From contig NZ_JAAVUZ010000016.1 in NCBI RefSeq assembly GCF_018449675.1, forward strand, positions 1 through 43,391: a DNA stretch of 43,391 nucleotides, given 5' to 3'. This stretch comes from Glaciihabitans sp. dw_435. Lineage in GTDB: Bacteria; Actinomycetota; Actinomycetes; Actinomycetales; Microbacteriaceae. The notes under the pieces are model-generated. The model had not been told where the DNA came from and made no database searches. It saw only the letters and a list, made by a program, of their open reading frames with translations. Shown here in pieces: positions 24,835 through 33,262 of this stretch (the first letter of the stretch is position 1; each line of letters begins with the position of its first letter). The translations under genes were made by a program, and so were the position numbers.

Positions 24835-26388
24835 TCAATGGTGGCTCTTATGTTCGTCGTCGTCGGGAGCGATCGCGAGTTGGCCGTTGGTAAGCGCGTA
24901 TTGGGCCATCATTCCTTGGTCTTCGTGCCAGAGGAGGTGGCAGTGGTACATGTATGGTGTCGCCGCGTCTGCGAAGGAGCTGAAGGGCACGATCAGTTCG
25001 ACGGTGTTGCCTGAGGGGATGAAGACGGTGTCTTTCCATCCCCGGAGGTGAGCAGCCGGCGGTGTTGCGTTGACAGTGTCGACGGTGAACTGTGTTCCGT
25101 GGATGTGGAAGTTGTGGGCGCGGTCGGAGTCGTTGATGATCATCCATTTTTCGGTGGTGCCCGCGGTGACGAGGGTATCGATGCGGTCCATGTCCATCGT
25201 CTTTCCATTGATGGTCGTGTCGCCGAGAGTGAAGTGTCGTTCGATGCTGATGGCCGGTGGTTGCGGCAGGGCTGTGGCAGGGAGTGATGCAGGGAGTGAT
25301 GCAGGGAGTGATGCGGGGAGTGATCGGTCGGTGCGGCGGGTTATCGGGCGGGTAATGCGGAGGAGTTCGAGGGTGTCATCAGCGCCGGAGGTGATGTTGT
25401 CCCCTTGGCTCATTCCGAGATCGTGGGGAACGGAGCGGAGGACGATGTCTTCATCGGAAGGGATCTGGATGAGGATCTCGGCGCGTTCTGCGGGGGAGAG
25501 CAACAAGCTGGTGAGTGCGACGGGAGAGGGGAGGATGCCGCCGTCGGTGGCGACGAGGTGAAAGGCTTCCTTGGTGGAGAGTTGAAGGTTGTAGCAGCGT
25601 GCTGTGGAGGCGTTGAGGATACGGAAGCGCACCAGGCCGGTGGTCGACTCGAAGTGAGGCTGGTAGGTGCCGTTGATGATGACGGTGTTACCGATCCGGC
25701 CGATAGGAGCAGTCGTTGGAGTGCCTGGTTGCGTGCCGCCCGGTTGCAGGGAGATGTCCTGGATGATCACGGGAATGTCGTCGATCCCGTATTCCGTGGG
25801 CAGGTTGACCGGAGCGTCATCATCGATCAGGAAGAGACCCGCCATCCCTCGGCCGACTTGAAGCTCGGTCTGGCCATGGGGGTGTGGGTGGTACCAGAGA
25901 GTGGCGGGAGGCTGGTCGACCGTCCACGCTGCTGTCCAGGTGTCGCCGGGGTGGATGCTCTGGTGTGGAGTGCCGTCCTGGGCTGCGGGGAGGATCATGC
26001 CGTGCCAGTGTGCGGTGGTCGGCATGGAGAGGGCGTTGGTGACGTGGACGCGGACGTGTTCGCCGCGTGCGGCGCGGATCGTGGGACCGAGGTGCGTTCC
26101 GTTGAATCCCATCGTGCCGAAACGAGTGCCCGGCACGAGCTCTGTATCTCCCGCGTGCGCGGTCAGATGAAAGACGCGTTCTCCGTCGATGAGCTCCGAC
26201 TCCAGCAGCGGTGGGATTCGCAAGGGATTCGTAAATGCTGACCCGAGATTTTGGCTCTGCCCTTCGGTGAGCCAATATCCGCCTGCGCCGATGATGCCGA
26301 GCGCGCCGATGCCGAGCAGCAGCGTTCGTCGACTGATGCGAATCGGTGGTGGTCCGTTGAACGGGGGCGGGGTGTCGTCGTCGCTCAT
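24835..26388 (-). CDS. Multicopper oxidase, Tat-exported
   Basis: A 517-residue laccase/CueO-like oxidase. A Tat-type signal is visible at about 17-42 (SRRTLLLGIGALGIIGAGGYW). All copper motifs are present: HWHG, WYHPHPHG, HNFHIHG and HCHLLWHEDQGMM, the last holding the type-1 Cys, two His and axial Met. It would oxidise Cu(I), Fe(II), phenols or similar donors outside the membrane with O2. Between the second and third cupredoxin domains is an SLPA tetrapeptide repeat. The ATG overlaps the SulP stop by one base (TGATG), so it is the third gene of an arsR-sulP-mco operon. Confidence 0.95.
   Translation of the reverse strand: MSDDDTPPPFNGPPPIRISRRTLLLGIGALGIIGAGGYWLTEGQSQNLGSAFTNPLRIPPLLESELIDGERVFHLTAHAGDTELVPGTRFGTMGFNGTHLGPTIRAARGEHVRVHVTNALSMPTTAHWHGMILPAAQDGTPHQSIHPGDTWTAAWTVDQPPATLWYHPHPHGQTELQVGRGMAGLFLIDDDAPVNLPTEYGIDDIPVIIQDISLQPGGTQPGTPTTAPIGRIGNTVIINGTYQPHFESTTGLVRFRILNASTARCYNLQLSTKEAFHLVATDGGILPSPVALTSLLLSPAERAEILIQIPSDEDIVLRSVPHDLGMSQGDNITSGADDTLELLRITRPITRRTDRSLPASLPASLPASLPATALPQPPAISIERHFTLGDTTINGKTMDMDRIDTLVTAGTTEKWMIINDSDRAHNFHIHGTQFTVDTVNATPPAAHLRGWKDTVFIPSGNTVELIVPFSSFADAATPYMYHCHLLWHEDQGMMAQYALTNGQLAIAPDDDEHKSHH
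25277..25324. repeat. Four 12-bp tandem repeats inside the oxidase gene
   Basis: Four head-to-tail copies of GCAGGGAGTGAT (last copy with one change) encode (SLPA)4 in a linker of the multicopper oxidase. Loss or gain of units keeps the reading frame, so linker length may vary between strains. Confidence 0.85.
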
Positions 26389-28031
26389 CAGTCGTTGGGT
26401 GAGCGGGCGATGTGGGATCGGGCATGGTCGATGGCGGGTGGGAGTTCGGCGAAGAGGTGATTGGGATGGCGGAGGGAGTCGATGGTGCCGAGTCGTTCGA
26501 GCAGTTGCAGGTGCTCGGGTTTAATGCCTTTGATGAGCACGGTGATGCCGCGCCGTTCCAAAGCAGTGACGAGGTCGGTGAGGGTGTGTGCACCGGTGGC
26601 GTCGATGAGTTGCAGTTGCGAGAGACGCAAGATGACAACCTGAATGTTGTCATGTTCGGTGATGCGGTCGAGGACCCGTTCCGCGGCGCCGAAGAAGAGG
26701 GCGCCGTCGATCCTGAACACGGCAATCTGCTCGTCACCTTCGGCGGCAGGGGCGGGGAGGGCTTCTCGTTGGACGCCGCTGGCGGAGCTGAGGGCGCGTA
26801 GGGCGAAGAACGCGGCGACCGCGATGCCGATGCCGACCGCGACGATGAGGTCGAAGCTGACGGTGATGATCGCGGTGATGACGAACACGATCGCATCGGA
26901 GCGGGTGGAACGCAGTACCAGTCTGATAACGGTGGGGGACACCATCCGGGCGGCGGTGACCATGAGCACTCCGGACAGCGCCGCAAGCGGGATCACCGCG
27001 ACGACGTTCGCCGCGAGATACACCACCGCCAACAGCGCCAGCGAGTGCACGATCGCCGACACGCGAGTGCGCGCCCCGGAGCGTACGTTGACCGCGGTGC
27101 GGGCGATGGCGCCGGTGGCGGGCATGCCGCCAAAGAAGCCGGATGCGATCGACGCGAGTCCTTGTCCGACGAGTTCCCGATCAGCGTTCACCGGTCCCGT
27201 GTCGGCCATCGACGCCGCAACCCGCGCGGAGAGCAGAGACTCGATCGCTGCCAACGCGGCGACCGCGAACGCCGGCCCCACCAAGCTCAATAGTGTGTCT
27301 GCGGAGAACTCGGGAAGCGTCGGCAGGGGGAGTGATTGGGGGAGCTCGCCGATCGTCGTGAGGGGGAGGCCGAGGAGGGTTGCGCCGAGCGTGACGATGA
27401 TGATCGCGATGAACGATGCCGGGATCCGGCCGTTGACCCGTCCGAGGATCAGCATGATGGCCGCGATCACGACGAGGGCCGCGACGGGAACCAGCGCGGC
27501 CGGCCATTCGGCACGGGCGACGGACTCCACCGCGGCGGCCACCGCGTTTGTGCTGTGGCCTGCCCCGCTCACGCCGACCGCGGCGGGCACCTGCTGCAGG
27601 AAGATGATGATCCCGATACCGACCGTGAATCCCTCGATCACCGGCCACGGGATGAAACTCACCGACCGACCCAGGCGCAGCACCCCGGCCACCAGCACGA
27701 TGAGGCCCGCGAGGATGCTGATGAGGGCTACCGAGCCGACGCCGTGGCTGAGCACGATGGGGGCAAGCACCACCACCATCGCACCCGTCGGCCCCGACAC
27801 CTGCACGTTCGATCCACCGAACACCGCGGCGACCAGACCGGCGACAATCGCCGTGATCAAACCCGCTTCAGCTCCCACCCCGGAACTGACTCCGAACGCC
27901 AGCGCCAGCGGGAGGGCCACGATTCCCACGGTGATGCCGGCGACCACATCACCACGCCAACTCCGACGAAGCCCCCGATAATCCTCACGGGTGGGCAGTA
28001 GTGATCTCAGAGACCCCCAGGACGGCTTCAT
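26388..28031 (-). CDS. SulP-family anion transporter with STAS domain
   Basis: A 547-residue SLC26/SulP permease. The membrane domain (about 25-415) has PLALAFGVSSGVGAEAGL, the VSGPTGAMVVV half-helix motif and GGMPATGAIARTAVN; the cytoplasmic STAS domain (about 430-535) has FRIDGALFFGAAERV and LSQLQLIDATGAHTL. Substrates in the family are sulfate, bicarbonate or dicarboxylates; the ion here is unknown. It overlaps the ArsR stop-start by 4 bp upstream and the oxidase by 1 bp downstream. The ArsR regulator points to stress- or metal-linked control rather than sulfur starvation. Confidence 0.93.
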   Translation of the reverse strand: MKPSWGSLRSLLPTREDYRGLRRSWRGDVVAGITVGIVALPLALAFGVSSGVGAEAGLITAIVAGLVAAVFGGSNVQVSGPTGAMVVVLAPIVLSHGVGSVALISILAGLIVLVAGVLRLGRSVSFIPWPVIEGFTVGIGIIIFLQQVPAAVGVSGAGHSTNAVAAAVESVARAEWPAALVPVAALVVIAAIMLILGRVNGRIPASFIAIIIVTLGATLLGLPLTTIGELPQSLPLPTLPEFSADTLLSLVGPAFAVAALAAIESLLSARVAASMADTGPVNADRELVGQGLASIASGFFGGMPATGAIARTAVNVRSGARTRVSAIVHSLALLAVVYLAANVVAVIPLAALSGVLMVTAARMVSPTVIRLVLRSTRSDAIVFVITAIITVSFDLIVAVGIGIAVAAFFALRALSSASGVQREALPAPAAEGDEQIAVFRIDGALFFGAAERVLDRITEHDNIQVVILRLSQLQLIDATGAHTLTDLVTALERRGITVLIKGIKPEHLQLLERLGTIDSLRHPNHLFAELPPAIDHARSHIARSPND

Positions 28032-28390
28032 CGCGTCGACGAAATCTCGGGGAGCCCCTGGGCCGCGGTCTGGTGCTCTTGGGATAACACGAGCATCTCC
28101 GTCAGCAACTGCCGGGCAACGTGGAGCAGGTCAGCGACTTGCGGGAACGCCAGACGGTAGTAGACAACGCTCGCGCGACGCTCCGAGACCACCAACCCGT
28201 AGCGACGAAGTACCGATAAGTGTTGTGAGAGATGCGAGGCCTCCAAGCCGGTCTCGGCGATCATCACGGACACCGGCACCTCATCTCCGGCCGCGACGAT
28301 CTCGAGCACCCGAATCCGATACGGATGAGCGAGACCCTTGAACAGATTCGCCTTGATCTCATACACGGGACGGGTCGTATCCCCGAGCAT
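28028..28390 (-). CDS. ArsR-family transcriptional regulator
   Basis: A 120-residue winged-helix repressor with LFKGLAHPYRIRVLEIVAAG, LEASHLSQHLSVLRRYGLV and ASVVYYRLAFPQVADLL. There are no cysteines, so it does not carry the classical ELCVCDL metal site. His/Asp ligands at the dimer interface or a non-metal signal remain possible. The stop overlaps the SulP ATG (ATGA at 28028-28031). A GGAGCGAGGGG ribosome-binding region precedes the ATG. First gene of the arsR-sulP-oxidase operon, likely autoregulated. Confidence 0.92.
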   Translation of the reverse strand: MLGDTTRPVYEIKANLFKGLAHPYRIRVLEIVAAGDEVPVSVMIAETGLEASHLSQHLSVLRRYGLVVSERRASVVYYRLAFPQVADLLHVARQLLTEMLVLSQEHQTAAQGLPEISSTR

Positions 28391-28412
28391 CGTTTACCCC
28401 TCGCTCCACTAA

Positions 28413-28436
28413 ATGATTACTTGATAAACTCATCAT
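28413..28436. promoter_or_regulatory. AT-rich imperfect inverted repeat upstream of arsR
   Basis: ATGAT (28413-28417) and ATCAT (28432-28436) flank an AT-rich core in the only short gap (47 bp) before arsR, a likely place for the promoter and ArsR operator. The symmetry is limited. Confidence 0.4.
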
Positions 28437-28437
28437 A

Positions 28438-29574
28438 TCAGGGCCGGGGCCGACCCGACAGTGGTTCTATCATTCCGCATTGGGGGTCGGGACCACAGCT
28501 AACGGAGCTTGTCGTAGCAGGGAACATGGTCGCCCCGGTTTGTTGCTGTTTTGCGTGGACCGTGTGTGCGGCGACGGCGATCGGCACCGCGAGCAGGGCA
28601 CCGAGGATGCCGTAAAGGGATCCTCCGATGAGAGTCACGAGCACGATCATGACGTCGGGCATCGCGACGGCGCGACCGACGATCCTGGGCGCGATCACAT
28701 ACTCCTCGAGTTGCATGTAGAGGAGATACCAGATGGCGAGGATGATCCAGGTCGACGGCTGGTCGGGGGCGATGAGTGCTTGAGCCGACACGATCACGAT
28801 TGCGCTGGCGGCAATGCCGACGAGGGGAATGAGGGCTGCGACGAGCGCGATGGCGGAGAAGAGCAACGGCAGTGCCGAGCCGGTCGCAAGAAGGATGATC
28901 AGGCTCAGCACGCCGTGGAGGAGCGCGAGTATCAGCTGGCCGCGGAAGTACCTGCCGACCGATTCGCCGACTCGAGATATCACGCGGATGCCCGTCAGCC
29001 GGTGATCGTGCGGCAGAAGCGCGATGAACTGCCCGCTGAACCAGCGTTTGGCCGCCAGGAAGTACACGGTGAGCACGAGGACGATCGTCGTGACGAAGAC
29101 GCCGTTGCCGAGGGCGACGCCGACGTTCATCGCCCCGCTGGTCACCGTTTGCATGGTCATCCCCGAGACCAACCCGTCGAGGAGTCCATCGAAGAGGGCG
29201 CGGACGTCGAGCATACTGACCGGGACAAACTGCTGCAGATGCGCGGCCACAGGGTCCAGCCCTCCTGTCGCGGCGAAATCGTCGGCCTGCGCGACGAGGG
29301 AGGACGTCTGGTCGACGAGGGGCGGGAGGATCATGAGCAGCACGCCGCCGATGACGACGAGGCTCGACGCCGACACTGCGGCGATCGCAAGTGGGCGTCG
29401 CAGGCCCCGGCGTTCCAAGCGGTGTACGAGCGGGTGCAGCCCGATCGCGAGGAATGCCGCCAAACCGGCACACCACAGGATCGTGGCGAGCTGGCCGAGG
29501 AGGTTCCACATGGTGATTGCGGTCAGTGCGCCCAGCGCGAGGAAAAGGCCTGTTCGATACGGTCGACGGGTCAC
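28438..29574 (-). CDS. AI-2E family transporter (PerM-like)
   Basis: A 378-residue polytopic protein of the AI-2 exporter superfamily (TqsA/PerM/YdbI). It has about eight membrane helices, a long periplasmic loop, LYMQLEEYVIAPRIVGRAV and LIGGSLYGILGALLAVPIA near the C-terminus, the most conserved part of the family. Family members export signals or act as Na+/H+ antiporters; the role here is not determinable. GTG at 29574 is used. The last 25 residues (from PATTSSVS) are atypical and may reflect a changed stop. Confidence 0.9.
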   Translation of the reverse strand: MTRRPYRTGLFLALGALTAITMWNLLGQLATILWCAGLAAFLAIGLHPLVHRLERRGLRRPLAIAAVSASSLVVIGGVLLMILPPLVDQTSSLVAQADDFAATGGLDPVAAHLQQFVPVSMLDVRALFDGLLDGLVSGMTMQTVTSGAMNVGVALGNGVFVTTIVLVLTVYFLAAKRWFSGQFIALLPHDHRLTGIRVISRVGESVGRYFRGQLILALLHGVLSLIILLATGSALPLLFSAIALVAALIPLVGIAASAIVIVSAQALIAPDQPSTWIILAIWYLLYMQLEEYVIAPRIVGRAVAMPDVMIVLVTLIGGSLYGILGALLAVPIAVAAHTVHAKQQQTGATMFPATTSSVSCGPDPQCGMIEPLSGRPRP

Positions 29575-29732
29575 GTGTTAGCGCCGTCCTGTGCTGTGCG
29601 AGTTCTCATGGCCGGAACGTTAGGCGTGAGCTTGCACATCCCGCCTCACCTCACCGGGTTCGGCCGATCACCCTTCGGTGGTACAGCCGATGACACCGGC
29701 GTAGGGTCGTCGAGATCGGCTGGGGTTCCGGT

Positions 29733-30410
29733 TCAGAGCTCGCCGGGGCGGATCAGGCCCGTCTCGTAGGCGAGGACGACGGCGTGGACCCGGTCGCGGA
29801 GGCCGAGCTTGGTCATGACCCGGCTGACGTGCGTTTTCGCGGTCTGTTCGGCGATGTAGAGCGCTTGTCCGATCTCCGCGTTCGATCGCCCGCGCGCGAG
29901 CTGCTCGAACACTTCCCGCTCTCGTTCGGTGAGGTCGTTGAAGACCGTCTGCGATTTCAGCTTGCCCGTGGTTTGGTCGACGAACCGTTCGATCAGCCGC
30001 CTTGTCACCCGGGGGGCCAGCAGTGCCTCTCCGGCGCTGACGGTCCGCACCGCCGCGCACAGCTCCTCGCCTTCGGTGTCTTTGAGGAGGAATCCGCTTG
30101 CTCCTGCTCGGAGCGCGTCGTAGACGTAGTCGTCCAGATCGAACGTGGTCAGCATGATGACCGCGGGGATGTTTCCGACACCGTTGGGTGGGTTCGTGAG
30201 CAGTCGGGTCGCCTCGATCCCGTTCATTCCGGGCATCCGGATGTCCATGAGGACCACATCGGGTTGCACGGCACGGTTGCGGTCGATGGCCGCCTGGCCC
30301 TCGCCCGCCTCGCCCACGACGGTGATGTCGGCGTGCGCGTTGAGGATGGCGCTGACGCCGACCCGATACATCGGTTGGTCGTCGACGACGAGAACCCTGA
30401 TGGTCATCAT
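29733..30410 (-). CDS. NarL/LuxR-type response regulator
   Basis: A 225-residue two-component output protein. The receiver domain (about 3-120) has acidic VVDDQ, phosphoacceptor Asp in VVLMDIRMPGMNG, Thr in MLTTFD and Lys in FLLKD. The LuxR HTH (about 155-220) is LTEREREVFEQLARGRSNAE with KTHVSRVMTKLGL. It overlaps the kinase stop by 4 bp and is the last gene of a six-gene operon. The DNA targets are unknown; autoregulation of the operon is plausible. Confidence 0.95.
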   Translation of the reverse strand: MMTIRVLVVDDQPMYRVGVSAILNAHADITVVGEAGEGQAAIDRNRAVQPDVVLMDIRMPGMNGIEATRLLTNPPNGVGNIPAVIMLTTFDLDDYVYDALRAGASGFLLKDTEGEELCAAVRTVSAGEALLAPRVTRRLIERFVDQTTGKLKSQTVFNDLTEREREVFEQLARGRSNAEIGQALYIAEQTAKTHVSRVMTKLGLRDRVHAVVLAYETGLIRPGEL

Positions 30411-31651
30411 GTTCCTTCTCTCGCGACGGTGGGCAAGGTTGCTTCTATGAGGAAGCCGCCGCCCGGCAATGGTTCCTGCACGATATCGCCGCCCAGGAGT
30501 GCTACCCGTTCCCGCATTCCCCGCAATCCGTGACCGCCCTGCTCGTTGAGCGACGGGCGGGCGTCAGCGGGCGCCGGCGCCGTCTCGTTCGCCACGCGAA
30601 TGCTGATCCCTGAGGACGTCGCCTGCAGCGCCACCGTAGCAGTGGCGCGTGGTGCATGCCGGACGATGTTGCTCAATGCCTCTTGGACGATCCGGTAGGC
30701 GGTCAACTCGACGATGGGACTCGTCGAGCCCGGCTTTACCTCGTTCGTGTAGGCGACGTGGTGTCCGATCTTCTGGGTGCTGTGCACGAGGTCGGGGATG
30801 TCGGCGATGGTTGGCTGCGGGGCGTAGAGGGTGCTCTCATCGTCGGGGCGTAAGGCTCCCAGGAGTTGCCGCATCTCGTCGAGCGCCGCGCGTGCGGAAC
30901 GGGCGATCTCCACGAATTCCGTCCGGGCCGCTTCGTCGGTGATGCGGTAGCGGGCTGATTCGGCCTGGATGTGGACGATGGACATGCTGTGCGCGACGAC
31001 GTCATGCAGTTCCCGGGCGATCCGCGCGCGTTCTTCGATCACGGATCGCTTGGCTTGCTCGAGTTCCACGTCCCTCTTCGCGGACTCCACGATCGCGCGT
31101 ACTCGTTGTCGTTGTCCGATCATCACGGACACCGCGACGGCGATGAGGGTGACTGTGACGCTGACGAGCACATCCTCGCCCCACTCCGAGACCGACGTCC
31201 AGTCCTCGGTGTTGACGAGCACGGTGATGGTCATGGCCAGGAACGCGAGCCACCAGGCCAGGATCGCGACGATCCACCTCTCTCGCAGTCCGAGGATCAC
31301 GAGGATGACGACGAGCGCGAGGAGGTTCGGAACAGGCACGGGCCAGAATTGATCGAAACTGTCGCGGGTGATGTAGCCGATCACGATCAGGGTAATCAGG
31401 TGGAGCAGCATCGCGCTGCGCGGGAGGCGGACCGCGAAGGGGAGGGTGAGGCACTGCAGGGTGGAGAGGACGAAGGCGCTGCCGATCGGTAGGTCGTAGA
31501 AGGCGACGAAGCTGGGAACGGACAGCCAGAACAGCACGACCGATGCGGTGATGATGACGATCCACCCGATCACGGGGAACGGACCCAGCGGAGCACGGCT
31601 CTCCAACGCGCGGATGCGGTCCTGCCAGCGCGGCCGAGCCGGAGCAGTCAT
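30407..31651 (-). CDS. Sensor histidine kinase (HisKA_3 / NarX-DesK-like)
   Basis: A 414-residue membrane kinase. About five to six hydrophobic helices span residues 25-180 without a large external sensor domain, as in DesK- or LiaS-like intramembrane sensors. A coiled coil (RDVELEQAKRSVIEERARI) leads into the phosphoacceptor ARELHDVVAHSMS, and the ATPase domain has QEALSNIVRHAP and GHGLRGMRERVALLGG. Intramembrane sensing suggests a signal in the membrane, such as lipid state or an envelope antibiotic. The ATG at 31651 overlaps the DedA stop (ATGA), and the stop overlaps the regulator start. Confidence 0.93.
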   Translation of the reverse strand: MTAPARPRWQDRIRALESRAPLGPFPVIGWIVIITASVVLFWLSVPSFVAFYDLPIGSAFVLSTLQCLTLPFAVRLPRSAMLLHLITLIVIGYITRDSFDQFWPVPVPNLLALVVILVILGLRERWIVAILAWWLAFLAMTITVLVNTEDWTSVSEWGEDVLVSVTVTLIAVAVSVMIGQRQRVRAIVESAKRDVELEQAKRSVIEERARIARELHDVVAHSMSIVHIQAESARYRITDEAARTEFVEIARSARAALDEMRQLLGALRPDDESTLYAPQPTIADIPDLVHSTQKIGHHVAYTNEVKPGSTSPIVELTAYRIVQEALSNIVRHAPRATATVALQATSSGISIRVANETAPAPADARPSLNEQGGHGLRGMRERVALLGGDIVQEPLPGGGFLIEATLPTVAREGT

Positions 31652-32262
31652 GTCGCCTCTCCCTGTCGTCGTCCGTCCCGAGTCCAGGCTAGGACCCGAT
31701 CGACGATCACACCGACGACGAGGGCTATCAGCATGGCATACACGGTCGCCAGGACGGGCTGCGTCGACAGGAACGTTCCGGCGAAGATCGCGATTCCTAT
31801 GGTCAGCGTGGTCCACGCCGCCGAGGCGATGAGGCTGAGCACCAGGAACCGACGATGAGCCACGCCGGTGGCTCCGGCAGCGATGCTGATGAGCACGCGG
31901 GCGACCGGGATGAATCGTCCAGTCAGGATGATGCTCTCCGGCCGGCTAGCGAGCTCGCGAGTGACGTATCCGGTGACACGGGCCACGCGGGGTCGCCTCG
32001 ACCACGCGAACCCGGCCGCCCCGACTCTCCGTCCGAGCAGGTAGGCGATGTTGTCGCCGAGCCACGCACCGCCCATCCCGGCTAATGCGACGATCGGGAG
32101 TGAGGCCGGGCCGGCCGTCCAGGCAACCGCTGCGGCAGCCACGAGGACGGTCTCTCCAGGGACCACGGGCAAGAACCCATCCAGCACACAGACCGCGAAA
32201 ATGACCACAACGGCCCACGGGCTGCTCACCCACGATGTCAGAAGCTCAGCGAGCACATCCAT
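31648..32262 (-). CDS. DedA-family membrane protein (SNARE-associated / VTT domain)
   Basis: A 204-residue DedA/VTT protein. It has AVCVLDGFLPVVPGETVLVAAAAVA, GAWLGDNIAYLLGRRVG and LTGRFIPVARVLISIAAG, with the conserved Glu, GRF.P..R motif and helices that dip into the membrane. Some DedA proteins translocate the lipid carrier undecaprenyl phosphate or phosphatidyl lipids across the membrane. Between glycosyltransferases and a two-component pair, a lipid-carrier role is attractive but is inference. ATG at 32262 overlaps the upstream stop (TGATG). Confidence 0.92.
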   Translation of the reverse strand: MDVLAELLTSWVSSPWAVVVIFAVCVLDGFLPVVPGETVLVAAAAVAWTAGPASLPIVALAGMGGAWLGDNIAYLLGRRVGAAGFAWSRRPRVARVTGYVTRELASRPESIILTGRFIPVARVLISIAAGATGVAHRRFLVLSLIASAAWTTLTIGIAIFAGTFLSTQPVLATVYAMLIALVVGVIVDRVLAWTRDGRRQGEAT

Positions 32263-32489
32263 CACTGGACGCGGGAACTGTCGGTACGGATGACAATCGT
32301 CTCGTGATCGTCCGTGCGAGGGCTCGGGCCGCGTCGGTCGCGGCGACCGGCGCGCCGCATCCCGCGCACAGTCCCCCTGACGACCGCCATCACGAGATAG
32401 ATCACGGTCCCGACCAGCGCGGCCAGGGCAAACAGGGTAAACGCGATGATCCGCAGGACGGTGCCGAGGATCGTTCCGATGACGCTCAT
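32262..32489 (-). CDS. Small membrane protein, 75 aa, function unknown
   Basis: A 75-residue protein with one long or two short hydrophobic helices (VIGTILGTVLRIIAFTLFALAALVG..IYLVMAVV region, about 3-38), then a basic segment (RGTVRGMRRAGRRDRRG) and a polar tail ending DSSRVQ. The ATG overlaps the upstream glycosyltransferase stop by 4 bp (ATGA), and its stop overlaps the DedA start by 1 bp. That strongly supports translation. I do not recognise a family. The basic patch next to the membrane could bind lipid head groups or a partner protein. Confidence 0.8.
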   Translation of the reverse strand: MSVIGTILGTVLRIIAFTLFALAALVGTVIYLVMAVVRGTVRGMRRAGRRDRRGPSPRTDDHETIVIRTDSSRVQ

Positions 32490-33262
32490 GCGCGGGCCTC
32501 CTCGGGCAAGGCAATCAATGTTGTCCGTCGACGCTGCGCGCTGAGGCGCTGCGCCCACCGGCGGTGCGGCAACTGCGCCGGCAAGTGAAGCGAGAACGTC
32601 CGGACCGCACGGGACAACCGTCGCCCGAAAACGCGGAGGCTGTCGAACGGTCGGCCGGAGATGCCGACGACCAGACCCCGGTCGTAGAGGACGTCAGCCG
32701 TTGCGGGAAGTCGGTAGCTCAGATCCATGTCATCGTGGATCTCGCTGTCATCCCGCGGGACCATCGCACTCACCGCACGCCAGACGTCGGCGCGGACCGC
32801 GCAGTTCGACCCGAACAGCACGGTGTGGCCGAGGAGGAGTCGCATCGACACGAAGTAGCCCGACAAGTACAGCACTTTCGCGGCAGCGCCGCTGATCGGC
32901 CCCAGGTCGTAGAAACTCGCCGGCCCCGTCACCGCCACGGCATCAGGGTGCACGGCCAGTGACCGCTCGATACGTTCGAGCCAGTCTGGGGACACACGGG
33001 AATCGGCGTCGCACCGGGCGATGATCATTCCCGCCGCCACGTCAAAACCGTGTGCAGAAGCAGCTGTGATGCCTCGTCGCGGCTCGGTGACCACGCGGGC
33101 GCCGAACCGGCGTGCGACGGTGACGCTGTCATCGGTGCAGCCGTTGTCGACGACGATGATCTCGTCCGCCGGTCGCGTCTGGTGTCGCAGCGCGTGCAGG
33201 CAGGATTCGAGCATCGCAGCGTCGTTGAGGACGGGAATGACCACTGAGATTGTGGCGCTCAT
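32486..33262 (-). CDS. Glycosyltransferase family 2
   Basis: A 258-residue GT-A fold transferase. It has ISVVIPVLNDAAMLESCLHAL, EIIVVDNGCTDDSVTVA, the nucleotide-sugar/metal motif CDADSRVSPDW and DDSEIHDDMDLSYRL as the catalytic ED-like region. There are no strong membrane spans, so it works on the inner face of the membrane, transferring sugar from a nucleotide or polyprenyl donor. It overlaps both neighbours by 4 bp. It is related to the next gene upstream but shorter, suggesting sequential sugar additions. Confidence 0.93.
   Translation of the reverse strand: MSATISVVIPVLNDAAMLESCLHALRHQTRPADEIIVVDNGCTDDSVTVARRFGARVVTEPRRGITAASAHGFDVAAGMIIARCDADSRVSPDWLERIERSLAVHPDAVAVTGPASFYDLGPISGAAAKVLYLSGYFVSMRLLLGHTVLFGSNCAVRADVWRAVSAMVPRDDSEIHDDMDLSYRLPATADVLYDRGLVVGISGRPFDSLRVFGRRLSRAVRTFSLHLPAQLPHRRWAQRLSAQRRRTTLIALPEEARA

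Noticed and set aside
25820-26986. 388-codon minus-strand open frame
   Set aside because: It spans the sulP/oxidase junction in another frame; both real genes are clear from motifs.
26644-27981. 445-codon plus-strand open frame
   Set aside because: It is antisense to the SulP gene; the translation is low-complexity (T, A, S, R-rich), as expected for the shadow of a GC-rich gene.
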